From NCBI GenBank assembly GCA_035498175.1, contig DATKAJ010000105.1, positions 12,043 to 76,042 of the forward strand: a stretch of 64,000 nt of DNA, read 5' to 3'. This stretch comes from JALORV01 sp035498175. Lineage in GTDB: Bacteria > Pseudomonadota > Gammaproteobacteria > Burkholderiales > Burkholderiaceae_F. Of the stretch, positions 50,060 to 60,400 are shown piece after piece. The position numbers were made by a program, and so were the translations under genes. The stretch's first letter is position 1, and the number at the start of each line of letters is the position of its first letter. The notes beneath the pieces were generated by a model. That model did no database searches, was not told the origin of the DNA, and worked only from the letters and a program-made list of their open reading frames with translations.

Positions 50060-50529
50060 ACACGATGCCTGCCGATGCCGCATTCGCGACGCGCGGCCCA
50101 CGCGCGCTGTACAACCGCGCGGCCGAGCACCTCGAAGCGTGGATCGGCGCCGACCTGATCGCGCTGGCGGCCCGTTTCGGCATCGGCGCGGTATTCTGGC
50201 TGTCGGGCCGCACGAAGGTCGAGGGCTGGCTCAGCGTCAGCGAAAACGCTGTCGCCCTGTTTGCCGACGAGTACCGGCTGCCGCTGCTGTCACCCGATCT
50301 TGCGGCCCATCTTGCCGCGTATGCCGAGCACCTGTTTCCGATCCTGCTGGTGCTTGGGCTCTTCACCCGCGGCGCGGCGCTCGCCCTGCTCGGCATGACC
50401 GCCGTGATCGAGATCTTCGTCTACCCGCTCGCGTGGCCCACACATCTGGTCTGGGCGGCGTGCCTGCTGTATCTCGCGGGACGCGGGGCAGGGCGGTTCT
50501 CGCTGGACCGTGTTTTGGGCCTGCGCTGA
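50056..50529 (+). CDS. DoxX-family membrane protein of the bufferin operon
   Basis: A 157-residue inner-membrane protein with four helices, the first beginning LIALAARFGIGAVFWLSG and the last ending VWAACLLYLAG. DoxX proteins regularly close DUF2282/MNIO operons. Their role there is not settled; suggestions include redox support or export. The GGAGGAGG ribosome site lies within the end of bufC. It is convergent with cytochrome b561, with seven bases between the stops. Confidence 0.88.
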   Translation: MNTMPADAAFATRGPRALYNRAAEHLEAWIGADLIALAARFGIGAVFWLSGRTKVEGWLSVSENAVALFADEYRLPLLSPDLAAHLAAYAEHLFPILLVLGLFTRGAALALLGMTAVIEIFVYPLAWPTHLVWAACLLYLAGRGAGRFSLDRVLGLR

Positions 50530-50536
50530 GGCCGGG

Positions 50537-51103
50537 TCAGCGCGCCGGACGCAACTGCGGCCACATCAGCCGCAGCGTGTTGTCGCGCATCAGGTAGTGG
50601 TGCACCAGCGCGGCGGCGGCATGCAGGCCGACCAGCGCGTAGCCGAAATTGGCGAGCACCTGATGCACTTCCTTGATGGAATGCGCCAGCGCCTTGTCCG
50701 GTGACAGCAGCGTCGGCAGCTGCACACCGAACCAGACGACCTCCTTGCCACTGGCATTGAACATCAGCCAGCCGGAAAGCGGCAGCAGGAACATCAGGCC
50801 ATAGAGCGCGATGTGCACGACCGTCGCCGCGAGCGCCTGCCAACGCGGCGGCTCGGGCCGGATTGCCGGCGCGCGGCTGAATGCTCGCACGAGCAGGCGG
50901 AGTGCCACGAGGCCAAGCACGCTGATGCCAAGAATCGTGTGCCATGTCGTCAATGCGGTCCGACTGGCACTGCCCTTGGGGAAAACATCGTGCAGTTCGA
51001 TCGCCAGGCAGGCGGTACCCATTAGCAGCAGCGTTACCCAGTGCAGGGTGATCAGCAGCCAGTTGAAGCGGGGTGACGGCATCGCGTCCACAGGGATGGC
51101 CAA
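50537..51103 (-). CDS. Cytochrome b561
   Basis: A 188-residue di-haem b membrane protein of the prokaryotic CybB type with four helices. Candidate haem ligands are the His in LHWVT (helix 1), TWHTILG (helix 2) and the two in VHQVLANFGYALVGLH and HHYLM (helix 4). It would pass electrons from quinol or superoxide across the membrane. A second ATG seven codons in (51082) is an alternative start. It is convergent with the bufferin operon. Confidence 0.9.
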   Translation of the reverse strand: MAIPVDAMPSPRFNWLLITLHWVTLLLMGTACLAIELHDVFPKGSASRTALTTWHTILGISVLGLVALRLLVRAFSRAPAIRPEPPRWQALAATVVHIALYGLMFLLPLSGWLMFNASGKEVVWFGVQLPTLLSPDKALAHSIKEVHQVLANFGYALVGLHAAAALVHHYLMRDNTLRLMWPQLRPAR

Positions 51104-51178
51104 CTCTGTAAAAGAACGCCGGAAGCAGCGACTGGCGTTGCTCCCGGCGGCTAATTGAACTACGACGTCAGACGGCGA

Positions 51179-52867
51179 TTATGCCGGCACCGTTCCCTTG
51201 GGCGCTGTCGCCTTGCGCAGCTCGCGCCGCAGGATCTTGCCGATGTTGGTCTTCGGCAGCGGCTCGGTGCGGAACTCGACCAGCTTCGGCATCTTGTAGG
51301 CCGTCAGATTCTTCCTGCAGTGCTCGAGCAGTGCCTCGGCGGAAAGCGCCTCGTCCTTCTTCACGACGACGATTTTCACGGCCTCACCCGAACGCTCGTC
51401 GGGCTCGCCAATCGCCGCGACCTCGAGCACGCCGGGATGCATCATCACGACGTCTTCGATCTCGTTCGGGAATACCTTGAACCCGGACACGATGATCATG
51501 TCCTTCTTGCGGTCGGTGATCTTGACCCGGCCGTCCTCATCCATGAAGCCCATGTCGCCGGTCCGCAGCCAGCCGTCGCGCGTGAACACCTTCGCGGTCT
51601 CGTCCGGCCGCTGCCAGTAGCCCTTCATCACCTGCGGGCCGCGGATCACGATTTCGCCCACTTCACCGACAGGCAGGAGCGCCCCGTTGTCGTCGAAGAT
51701 CGCGGCGTCGGTCGAAGGAATCGGCACACCGATGTTGCCGGTCCAGTCCTTGATGTTGAGCGGGTTGGAGATGACAACCGGTGCGGTCTCGGTCAGGCCG
51801 TAGCCTTCGATGATCGGCACCCCGGTCGCCTGCTTCCAGCGCTCCGCAACCGCGCGCTGCACGGCCATGCCGCCCGCCGACGTCACTTTCAGCCGGTGCA
51901 GGTTGAGCTCGCTGAAACCGGGCGCGTTGAGCAGCGCGTTATACAGCGTGTTCACGCCGATCATCGTCGTAAACGGCACCTTCTTAAGCGTTGCGATGAA
52001 GGCAGGAACGTCGCGCGGGTTGGTGATCAGCTCGACGCGTGCGCCAATCTTCATGTACACGAGACTGCAGGTCAGCGCGAAGATGTGATACAGCGGCAAT
52101 GGAACGACCGCGACTTCCTTGCCGTCCAGGAGGTCGCGCGCGATCCAGGCAGCCACCTGCTGGACGTTGGCGACCATGTTGGCCTGCGTCAGCATCGCGC
52201 CTTTGGCCACACCAGTCGTACCGCCGGTGTACTGCAGGAACGCCAGGTCCTCGTGCTCCACCGGCACGTCGTCGAGCGTCTCGGCGTGTCCGGCCGCGAG
52301 CGCATCACTGAACGTGATGGTCTGCGCCAGGTGCCATTCGGGCACCATCTTCTTGACGTGCTTGACCACGAGATTGGTCAGCATCCGTTTGAAGGCCGGC
52401 ATCATGTCGCCGATCTGCGTCGTGATCACAGTGCGCACCGACGTGCGGGCGATGACCTGCTCGAGCGTGTGCGCGAAGTTCTCGAGCACGACGATCGCTG
52501 CCGCGCCGGAGTCCTTGAGCTGATGCTCGAGTTCGCGTGGCGTATACAGCGGGTTGGTGTTGACGACGACGACGCCCGCCCGCTGCGCGCCGAAGAGCGC
52601 AATCGGGTACTGGATCAGATTCGGCAGCATGATCGCCAGCCGGTCGCCTTTCGCCAGCCCGGCGACTTTCCGCAGGTAAGCGGCAAAGTCGCGGGACAGT
52701 TCATCGAGTTCGCGGTACGTGATCGTCTGACCCATGTTCCCGTAGGCCGGCAGGTCCGCAAAGCGCACGCAGCTCGATTCGAGGATGCTCTTCAGGGACC
52801 GGAACGCGGTCGTATCCACTTCCGCCGGGATTCCTTCTGGGTAGAGCTTCAACCAGGGTCGTTGCAT
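51179..52867 (-). CDS. fadD: Long-chain acyl-CoA synthetase
   Basis: A 562-residue AMP-forming ligase that activates long-chain fatty acids. Visible motifs are the P-loop YTGGTTGVAKGAM, IEGYGLTETAP, GWLRTGDMGFMDEDG and the catalytic Lys in LPKTNIGKILRREL. AAGGAGA six bases before the ATG fixes the start. The upstream frame extends a further 48 codons without support. In this genome it can supply acyl-CoA to the WS/DGAT enzymes encoded about 25 kb away, an inference from shared pathway. Confidence 0.95.
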   Translation of the reverse strand: MQRPWLKLYPEGIPAEVDTTAFRSLKSILESSCVRFADLPAYGNMGQTITYRELDELSRDFAAYLRKVAGLAKGDRLAIMLPNLIQYPIALFGAQRAGVVVVNTNPLYTPRELEHQLKDSGAAAIVVLENFAHTLEQVIARTSVRTVITTQIGDMMPAFKRMLTNLVVKHVKKMVPEWHLAQTITFSDALAAGHAETLDDVPVEHEDLAFLQYTGGTTGVAKGAMLTQANMVANVQQVAAWIARDLLDGKEVAVVPLPLYHIFALTCSLVYMKIGARVELITNPRDVPAFIATLKKVPFTTMIGVNTLYNALLNAPGFSELNLHRLKVTSAGGMAVQRAVAERWKQATGVPIIEGYGLTETAPVVISNPLNIKDWTGNIGVPIPSTDAAIFDDNGALLPVGEVGEIVIRGPQVMKGYWQRPDETAKVFTRDGWLRTGDMGFMDEDGRVKITDRKKDMIIVSGFKVFPNEIEDVVMMHPGVLEVAAIGEPDERSGEAVKIVVVKKDEALSAEALLEHCRKNLTAYKMPKLVEFRTEPLPKTNIGKILRRELRKATAPKGTVPA

Positions 52868-53038
52868 AACTTCTCCTTCGCTTTTCGCATCTCTGGGGAT
52901 GTTGTAGGCCGCCGGCAGCCGCGCGGAATGTCCAAGGTCAAACGGGCCTGCCGCTCGAGCGCCAGGCCACGGGTGCGCGAGCCGAGGGTTATCCTCGGCG
53001 GCGGAATTCACGCCCGCCGCCCCAGACTTTCAGACCCG

Positions 53039-53539
53039 ATGAATACCCCCGCGCCGGCCCTCGGATGGCCACCGGACGAACGCGAGCGCCTGGTGGCGAT
53101 CGAAACCTTTGCGCTGATCGCCCGGCCGGCAGCCGAGGTGTTCGATTTCGTGACGAACGCCTCGCTCTGGCACCACTGGCACCCTGCCACGGAGTCCGTT
53201 ACAGCGGCCCCTCGACCGCTGAAGCTGGGCGACCAGGCGACGGCGGCGATACGCGCAGGCCGCCGCCGCTTCAGCGCCACCTGGACCGTGCTCGCGTGTG
53301 AACCACCGGCACTCTGGGTCATAGGTGCGTCGCCGCCGGGCGGCGACGCGCGCATCGTCTACGAACTGCGCAGCGACGGCGGCGAACTGACGCGCTTCTT
53401 CCGGACGCTGTCGTACCGGTCGCGGCGTTGGCCCTGGACGATGTTCGACCGCAACCTGACGCGATCGATCCTGACGAAGCAGTCGGAACGCGCGCTCGCC
53501 AACCTCAAGCGCGTGCTGGAAGCCGACCGCCGGCGCTGA
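53039..53539 (+). CDS. SRPBCC-fold protein
   Basis: A 166-residue START/SRPBCC-like protein, with IETFALIARPAAEVFDFVTNASLWHHWHP at its start, then a beta-rich cavity and a long C-terminal helix (SILTKQSERALANLKRVLEA). Such proteins bind hydrophobic small molecules and are often labelled polyketide cyclase/dehydrase. No ligand is evident. It is divergent from fadD. The start is the ATG at 53039, and upstream in-frame sequence is antisense to fadD. Confidence 0.82.
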   Translation: MNTPAPALGWPPDERERLVAIETFALIARPAAEVFDFVTNASLWHHWHPATESVTAAPRPLKLGDQATAAIRAGRRRFSATWTVLACEPPALWVIGASPPGGDARIVYELRSDGGELTRFFRTLSYRSRRWPWTMFDRNLTRSILTKQSERALANLKRVLEADRRR

Positions 53540-53580
53540 AACGGCGGCGCGCCGCGGCGTGCTGCAAGGGCGTCATCCGA

Positions 53581-54687
53581 TCAGACCGCTGCGAGCGCGC
53601 GCTCGACCGCGCGCCACAGCGCCTCGCCCGGCTCGCAACCGACCGAGACGCGGATGAAGCCCTCGGCGACTGCGTCGCCCCAGCGCGCACGACGTTCGGC
53701 GCTGGTGTGCACGCCGCCGAAGCTGGTCGACGCCCGCATCAGGTCACAGCGTTCGATGAAGCGCTCGGCGGCCGCGCGGTCGGCCAGCGTCAGCGCGATC
53801 AGGCTGCCGCCGGTACTCATCTGCGCGCGCGCCAGCGCGTGCGCCGGGTGCGACGCGAGCCCCGGATACCCCAGCGCGCGCACCTTCGGATGCGCGCTCA
53901 GCCGTTCGGCGAGCAGCAGGGCGTTGGCGCTGGCGCGCGCGAAGCGCACTTCGAGCGTTTCCAGGCCGCGGTGCACGAGCCACGCTTCGAACGGCCCCGG
54001 AATCGCACCGGCGACGCGGCGCCAGTCACGCACCGCGCCGATCAGCTCCGTCTTGCGCGAACTGACATGGCCGAACAGCACGTCCGAGTGACCGTTGAGC
54101 GCTTTGGTGTCGGCCGAGACGATGAGGTCGGCGCCGAGGTCGAGCGGCCGCTGCCCGAGCGGCGTCATCGTCGTGTTGTCCACGACGAGCAGTGCGCCCG
54201 CCGCCTTTGCGTTGCGCGCGATCGCGACGATGTCTGCCAGATCGAGGCCCGGATTCGACGGCGTCTCGACCCACACCATGCGGTAGCCGTCGAGCGCGCG
54301 GCTGGCCGCGCCGGCAGTCCCAACCTGATCCACCGCGACGCCGAACGACGCAAGGAACTTCTCCGCGAACACCCGCACCGTGTAGTAGCCGTCCGAAGGC
54401 AGCAGCACGCGGTCGCCGGGCTTGAGCAGCGCGTAGAAGACCGCGGCGATCGCCGCCATGCCCGACGGAAAGGTGACCGTCTCGGCATCCTCGAGCAGCG
54501 CGAGCGTCTCCTCGAGCGCGGTCCACGTCGGATTGCCCCAGCGCGCGTACTGATAGGGGCCGCTAGGATCGGCTTGCAGCCGGTAGACGCTGGTGTTGAC
54601 GATCGGCGGCGTAAAGGCCTCGCCGAAAGCCGTCGATTGACTCGCGTGATGCAGCGCGCGCGCGAAGCGCTCTTCGAGGTCGGACAT
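53581..54687 (-). CDS. Cys/Met-metabolism PLP enzyme (transsulfuration family)
   Basis: A 368-residue aminotransferase-fold enzyme of the cystathionine beta-lyase/gamma-synthase family. Lys195 in SADTKALNGHSD binds PLP, Asp170 in LVVDNTT contacts the ring nitrogen, and YARWGNPTW, PSGMAAI and VETPSNPG are family blocks. The shorter length and TKALNGHSDV form suggest cystathionine beta-lyase, but gamma-synthase or methionine gamma-lyase activity cannot be excluded. It would link cysteine and homocysteine metabolism with the core-MetE enzyme elsewhere in the window. Confidence 0.9.
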   Translation of the reverse strand: MSDLEERFARALHHASQSTAFGEAFTPPIVNTSVYRLQADPSGPYQYARWGNPTWTALEETLALLEDAETVTFPSGMAAIAAVFYALLKPGDRVLLPSDGYYTVRVFAEKFLASFGVAVDQVGTAGAASRALDGYRMVWVETPSNPGLDLADIVAIARNAKAAGALLVVDNTTMTPLGQRPLDLGADLIVSADTKALNGHSDVLFGHVSSRKTELIGAVRDWRRVAGAIPGPFEAWLVHRGLETLEVRFARASANALLLAERLSAHPKVRALGYPGLASHPAHALARAQMSTGGSLIALTLADRAAAERFIERCDLMRASTSFGGVHTSAERRARWGDAVAEGFIRVSVGCEPGEALWRAVERALAAV

Positions 54688-54924
54688 GCGAGGCTCCCGG
54701 CGTTAGCCGACACATTATCCGCGCCGCGTGCCGACAGGCGCTGTTAGCGCGGCACCGTGCGGTTCGCCCTACCTCTTCGCGTATGCCTCGAGCAGCAGGC
54801 TGCGATCGGGCATGTCCTGCAGCACCAGACGGCCGAGCGAGGTGTCAGCCTGCAGTCGTCCCGACGACTGGGGTTGAGCGTCGTCGCCGTTGGCGCGAGT
54901 CACTTCTTCGTCATCGACTCACGC

Positions 54925-55473
54925 CTAGCAGATCCATCCTTTGTTGCGTTGCGGCTCCATCTCGAAGCTCGTGTAGTCCCCGCTCTTGTCGTCGCTCACC
55001 GACTGCGCGTGCAGGTAGAGCGGCTTGCGCCCGGCGAGCGTGACGCGATAGATGCGCGAACCGCCCGACGCCTCGCCCGGACATGCACCGCGGACCTGCT
55101 CGAACTTCGTGTTCGCCGGAAACTGCGACGTCACCGCCTGCTGGATCTTCGGCAGCTCGATCTTCTTCTGCACGCCCGCCGTTGCCGAGGTGACGTTCTT
55201 CTGCGTGCCGACAAGGGCCAACTCTCCGGTGCCAAGCCCGTCGAGCGGCAGATTTGCGTTCCAGTAGTACTGGTTGCCGCCGCGCTGCGGCGCCTTGCCC
55301 TTCCACTGCGTGCCTTTGAGTTTGGAGAAGGCGGACCAGTCGTTGGTGGGCTGCGGTGAGGCCGCCGGCGCGGCCAGCGCCGCAGCAATTTCGCCGAGCG
55401 TCGCGGCCGTGGCGCAGGGCGCCACAAGCACAGCAGTACACGCGGCCACCGCCGCGACAATGAGCCTCTTCAT
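54925..55473 (-). CDS. Exported hypothetical protein
   Basis: A 182-residue exported protein; the signal peptide ends ATAA near residue 24. The mature part has YYWNANLPLDGLGTGELALVG, two cysteines (FEQVRGACPGEA and the C-terminal NKGWIC) that could form a disulfide, and a beta-rich middle. The family is unknown. GGGGGAG five bases before the ATG sets the start. It is last of four exported-protein genes running from 57341 to 54925 on the minus strand. Confidence 0.75.
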   Translation of the reverse strand: MKRLIVAAVAACTAVLVAPCATAATLGEIAAALAAPAASPQPTNDWSAFSKLKGTQWKGKAPQRGGNQYYWNANLPLDGLGTGELALVGTQKNVTSATAGVQKKIELPKIQQAVTSQFPANTKFEQVRGACPGEASGGSRIYRVTLAGRKPLYLHAQSVSDDKSGDYTSFEMEPQRNKGWIC

Positions 55474-55511
55474 GTCGCTCCCCCTGCCCTGTGTGTAGGT
55501 GATCCGGACGG

Positions 55512-55934
55512 CTACCCCTGCCGCCATTGCTTCTTCCACAGCGCGCTCAGTTCGGTCGCCACCGCGCCCGGCGGATCACCGATCAGCGTCGTCTTGCCTC
55601 TCTCGTAGATCGTGCCGTAAACGACCTTCTTCTCGGGCGAGTACAAAATCACCGCGTTGTTGTCGCCGCAGTCGTGGTCCTTGCAGAACGCGCTCAGCAC
55701 ATAGCGCTGACCCGCGACGGTGACAAAGGTGTCTTCGGGCGCCGGTCCGTTGCGCCTGGCGATCCATGGCGTGTTGGCCCGCGGGCCAATCGCCTTCATG
55801 TAGGCCGACTTGAACGCCGGCTCCTTCAGGTACTCCCAGGCCTGCTTCTGCTTCTGCGCGCTCGCAGGCGCGACGAGCGCCACGAGCATCAGGCCGAAGC
55901 AAGCGCCTGCGATCCCGATCCACCTCGACATCAC
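55512..55934 (-). CDS. Ivy-type C-lysozyme inhibitor
   Basis: A 140-residue periplasmic protein with a signal peptide ending PASAQ. The lysozyme-blocking loop of the Ivy family, Cys84-Lys85-Asp-His87-Asp-Cys89, is intact (FCKDHDCGDN), and the YLKEPAFKSAY start and late Trp residues also fit. It would block C-type lysozyme or limit autolysis in the periplasm. It sits between two exported proteins of unknown function on the same strand. Confidence 0.85.
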   Translation of the reverse strand: MMSRWIGIAGACFGLMLVALVAPASAQKQKQAWEYLKEPAFKSAYMKAIGPRANTPWIARRNGPAPEDTFVTVAGQRYVLSAFCKDHDCGDNNAVILYSPEKKVVYGTIYERGKTTLIGDPPGAVATELSALWKKQWRQG

Positions 55935-55963
55935 GCCCCCGCTCCGCCGCGATTCGCTCGCAT

Positions 55964-56446
55964 TCAGAACTTCGGCGGCGGCAGGCTGTTCGGGTCCGCC
56001 TTCTCGCAGCGCATCCTGAAGGTCGCCAGGATCGTGTCGTCGGCGTTGCGGTAATCGCCCTCGAGATTGCCGGTCTGGCGATCGATCGACACGCGGATGT
56101 ACGCGAGGCGCTTCAGACTCGGATCCCAGGCAAACAGCGCGCCACGATACCAGTCGTAGTACAGCTGCGTGCGCGCCTGCGGCGAGCGATAGGTCATGCT
56201 GTACGCCGCGGGCGAGACCTCGTACTTCATCTTGTCGCCGACCGGCAGAACATTCGAGCGCTGGATCAGCGCGGTCTGATTGTTGTCACGCAGCGCGAGG
56301 TCGAGATTGGCCGGCGCCCTTCCCTTGGGCGACGACACCTCGCCGTCGCACTTCACGTACAGCGAGAAATAGTCCGCCGAGGCGCTGATCGGCAGCGCCA
56401 GCACTGCGATGCCGATCAGCACATCGAAGCCGCGATGGGGTTTCAT
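55964..56446 (-). CDS. Exported hypothetical protein, beta-rich
   Basis: A 160-residue exported protein with a signal peptide ending SASA. The mature part (YFSLYVKCDGEVSSPKGR, RSNVLPVGDKMKYEVSP, TFRMRCEK) has two cysteines far apart that may pair. The fold is probably a beta sandwich or calycin-like. No family is recognised. Four bases separate the CsgG-like gene stop from this ATG, so it is co-transcribed with that gene. Confidence 0.75.
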   Translation of the reverse strand: MKPHRGFDVLIGIAVLALPISASADYFSLYVKCDGEVSSPKGRAPANLDLALRDNNQTALIQRSNVLPVGDKMKYEVSPAAYSMTYRSPQARTQLYYDWYRGALFAWDPSLKRLAYIRVSIDRQTGNLEGDYRNADDTILATFRMRCEKADPNSLPPPKF

Positions 56447-56450
56447 CGGG

Positions 56451-57341
56451 CTACTGCTTCACTTCGCGCGAGGCATCGGTGCTGCCGCCCTGCACGCCGA
56501 GCCGACCTCCCGTGCCCAGGCCGCCACGCACCGTCTGCGCCTTGTAGTTGCGCAGCGCGCGGACCATCTTGTTGTACGAATCTGTAAACGCCGCAAAGAT
56601 GACCTTGCCCTGCGGCGTGCTGGTGTAGGCGCCCGCGCCGCCGGCTGCGCCCCCACCGAAGAAGCCGCCCATGCCGGCAAAGTCGACATTCTTCGAGTAG
56701 CCCTCGGCCGCGGCCAGTTGCACCGTGGAACGGTTGTCGATCAGCGTCAGGATCGCGCCGGCTTCATTGGTCGACATCGACCCGGCGATGCCGCCGACCA
56801 CCGCGCCGACACCGGTACGCCCGAGCAACCCGCCGAGACCGCCACCGGCACGCTGGCCGCCGCGGTCCGACAGGATCACTTCGGGGATCATCGTGTAGTC
56901 GGCCGCAGCGATCTGGCCCTTGCCCATGTTGCTGCCCGCACGGCCTTCTTCGCCGCGAATCAGATCGGCTTCACGATTACGCGCCGCGAGGCCGCGGCCG
57001 CGGTCGACGATCACGAAGCAATTCGACTGCTGGATGATCAGCCGCAGCGCGGGGACCGTCGAGCCCATCTTGTACTGGCTCTGATACGCCGAGTACCAGC
57101 CGGCGTTTGTTTGCTCGTCGATCATGATCGTGCCGAGCGTTTCGGGACAGGTCTCGAGTCCGGGATTGGACTCGGTGGTGCTGCCGCCGGCCGCTGCACC
57201 CTGCGCCTGCGTGGCATGTCCGCCACCTGGCTGCGGGTCTGCGGCGAGGCAGTTCCAGGGCGCAAGCGCCGCCCCGCCCAGCAGCAGAACGGGGGCGAGC
57301 CAGCGGGCGCCGACCGCCGCACCGATTGCCTTTGCGTTCAT
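56451..57341 (-). CDS. CsgG/HfaB-family exported protein
   Basis: A 296-residue exported protein. After a signal peptide of about 34 residues comes a CsgG-like domain: ALRLIIQQSNCFVIVDRGRGL, EADLIRGEEGR, IPEVILSD, then a Gly-rich segment (GGLGGLLGRTGVGAVVGGIAGS) and DNRSTVQLAAAEGYSKNVDF. True CsgG is a lipoprotein pore for curli. Here no lipobox Cys is evident and no curli genes are near, so it may instead be an envelope-stress or holdfast-type homologue. GAGGAGGAG precedes the ATG. Confidence 0.82.
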   Translation of the reverse strand: MNAKAIGAAVGARWLAPVLLLGGAALAPWNCLAADPQPGGGHATQAQGAAAGGSTTESNPGLETCPETLGTIMIDEQTNAGWYSAYQSQYKMGSTVPALRLIIQQSNCFVIVDRGRGLAARNREADLIRGEEGRAGSNMGKGQIAAADYTMIPEVILSDRGGQRAGGGLGGLLGRTGVGAVVGGIAGSMSTNEAGAILTLIDNRSTVQLAAAEGYSKNVDFAGMGGFFGGGAAGGAGAYTSTPQGKVIFAAFTDSYNKMVRALRNYKAQTVRGGLGTGGRLGVQGGSTDASREVKQ

Positions 57342-57413
57342 CGCACTCTCCTCCTCGAAAGCCGCCGCGCGGCACGCCTGCAACGTAGCGAGCAGGGCGT
57401 TACCGAGCCGTTA

Positions 57414-60400
57414 CTACAGACGCGTCGCCGCTGTCAGGACACCCCGGTGGACCGGATTACGGTCCAGGAAACTGTCGCGAAACGCCTCCGGGACCTGGCT
57501 CGCGGCCTGGCGCAGCCAGGCCACCGCGGGCGCCAGCGCCGCCGCGGCCCGCTCGTGCTCGCCGGCAGCCCGCAGCACCTCGAAGCCAACGGCCGCCGCG
57601 AAGACCGGAGAACAATCGGCCGCCTGCTGCGATGCCAGCGACGGTTGCAGCGCGGCCCAGCGCGCGGCCGCCGCCCCGACATCTCCACCATGCAACGTGG
57701 AGCGCACGGCGAGCAGCCGCGCCTTGAGCGCGATCCCGCCGTATTCGCGCTGCTCGGCATCGCCGGCGATCGCATCGCACGTTCGCAGCGCCTCGTGGGC
57801 ATCGAGCATCTCAGTCCGCTCGAGGCCGAGCAGCGCACCGATGTAAAAGTCCTCGCTCAGCGCAAGCTCGTCCGCCGCTCGCGCCAGGTCCGTCGCCGGA
57901 GAAGATCCCAGCAGCCGCGCGATACGTCCCGACAGCAGCGCGCCGCGCGCGGCGACGTGGCTCACCGAGGGCGACTGGTACTCAAGCGCACGGCGCGCGC
58001 GCGTGTACTGCCCGAGCTCGATCAGCGTCATCGCGAGGTTGTTGCTGCAGACGGCGATCCAGAGCGTCTGTCCGTCGCGCCGGAAGCACTCGAGTGCGCT
58101 GTCGAACGCCTGCAGGCTGATCGAGTAATGCCCGCGCGCCGCGGCATACAGCGCAACGTGCGCCTCGATGACGCCAGCAATCGGCCCGGCCGCGCCGCCG
58201 AGCTCGACCTGCAGGGCGCGCGCGCGCAGAGCGTGCTCGTACGCCTGATCGGCGTGGCCGAGGTTGCCGTAGACGGTGGCCAGATTGGTCGTCAGCATCG
58301 CGAGCTCCGCCAGATCGCCGAGTTCGCGCGCGCACTCGATCGCACGCGTCAACGCCGCGGCCGTGCGCCGCAGTCGCCGTTCCGAATTCAACACGTACGC
58401 CAGATCCGACCAGTAGTGCCCGCGCTGTTGCAGCGATCCCTCGTTCTCGATCATCGACTCGAACGGCGCCAGGACGGCCTCGGCTTCGGTCGTCTTTCCC
58501 TGCTGCGCGAGGCCAACCGCGATCAAGCGCGCTGCCTCGAACCGCAGCGCGGGCTGCCCGAGCGCCTCCGCCAACGCCAGCGCCTCGCGCGCGCTGGCGA
58601 TTCCAGTGACGTGGTCGGCTGCCATCAGCGCCGCATTGGCGCGCGCGGTCAGCGCGGCCGCCTTCTGCGCATCCGTGCGTGCGACCGCGATCATGCCTTC
58701 GATCACCGTCTGCGCATGCTCGACGCCGCGCACCAGGATAAGACCCTCGATGCTTGCCGCACGCGCCTCGAACGCGGCGTCGGCGTCGCCTGCGCGATCG
58801 AAGCAGTGCGTCGCCGCCTCGCGCTGCTCGACTTCCTCGCCGCGTCGCGACGCGCGCCGCGCTGCCTCGGCGGCGCGCACGTGGCAGCGCGCAGCCAGCA
58901 GCCACGCTCCGGACTCTGCGAAATGCTGTGCAACTCGCGCCGGTGGTGCCGACTGTGCATCGAGATACTCGGCGATACCACGGTGGAGCAGGCGGCCGAT
59001 TGGCCCCGGCACGCCACGCAGCGCCACGTCGCGCACCAGATCGTGTGCAAAGCCGTCGCCCTGCAGCACGTGCGCGCGCTCGAGTTCGGACCAGGCCTCG
59101 GCCAAGTCGAGCGGATGGGCCTGCAGCACATGCGCCGCGAGCGCAGCGCTGAATTCGGGGCCTGCGAGCGCCGCGATCCGCGCCAGCCGCAGCGCTGCGG
59201 GGCTCAACTGCGCCAGGCGGCGCTCGATCAGCGCGCCGACACTGGGCGCCGTCGGCAGCGGCCCGCGCAGCGCGTCAGGCTGCACCACCATGGCTCCCAA
59301 CGTTTCAAGCACGAAGTACGGATTGCCCCCGGTGTGACGGGTGAGCGGCCCGGCGATCGCCGCCGAATCGATTCCAGCCAGCGCGAGCGTATCCAGCAGC
59401 TGCCGCACGTCGGCCTCGCTCAGCGCCGGCAGCGCGATCTCGATCAGCGTGGTTCCGGTCTCGACCCCTTCCCAGGCGGCGAGGGCGGGCGGCATCTCCG
59501 CCCCGCGCACCGCGAGCGCGAAGCGCAGGCCCGATGTCACGAGCGCGGGCAGCAGCTCGAGCGAGGCCGAGTCCGCGAAGTGCAGGTCGTCCAGCGCCAC
59601 GCCGGCCAGCCCGCCGGCGGCCTGCGCGGCGCAGGCCTGCGCGACAGCCTGGCGGAAGCGCGCTTCGTTCAGCGGCTCCGACGGCGCCGACCCGATCTCC
59701 GGCAGCACGCGCGCAAGTTCGGCACGCAGCGGGTCGACAACCGTCTTGGCGACACCGGTGTCGCCACCGAGGAGGGAACGCAGCAGGCGCGCGAGCAGCG
59801 CATACGGAACGCGCTCATCCCCGGGGCGTGCACCGACCAGGGGAATGCCGCGCGTCTGCGCGAAGTCGCCGAGCAGGCGTGTCTTGCCCATCCCTGCGTC
59901 GGCAATCACGACGGCGACACGCTGCTGTTCCCACGCCTCTTCGAGTGCACGGAACTGCCGCTCGCGCCCGACTCGCACCGGCGGGCGTGCAATCGCCGTC
60001 GGCAGGCGCCGCGCGGCACTGCCTGGCAGTTCGCCCGAGCGCTCGATCAACTGGGCCAGCTCACGCGTCTCGGTGCTCGGTTCGGCGTCGAGCTCGCGCC
60101 GCAGCCATTGCTCGCAGCGCGCGTAGGCGGCAAGCGCCGCCGAGCGATCGCCGCGCCGGTAGTGCAGCCGCATCACCATGCGATGCGCCTGCTCGGACAG
60201 CGGCTCGTCGACAACCAGGCGGTCCGCGTAGACGAGCGCGCGCGCGATGTGTCCGCCGGCTTCCTCGGCCGCCGCGGCTGCTGCGATGGCGTCGCGCCGC
60301 TGTGCGCGAAAGCGCTCGCGCGCGGCGCGAACCCAGTCGTCGAGCTCGGCGCAGTCCTCATAGCCGAAACTGCCGAGCAGCTCGCCGGCGGCCGCCGTCG

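Noticed and set aside
47970..50529. A wholly new RiPP class
   Set aside because: DUF2282 cysteine spacing and the MNIO/DUF2063/DoxX order match described bufferin operons; only its control features look unusual.
51155..53038. Long plus-strand frame upstream of the SRPBCC gene
   Set aside because: It mirrors fadD on the other strand; composition is not protein-like. Only the last 166 codons are a real gene.
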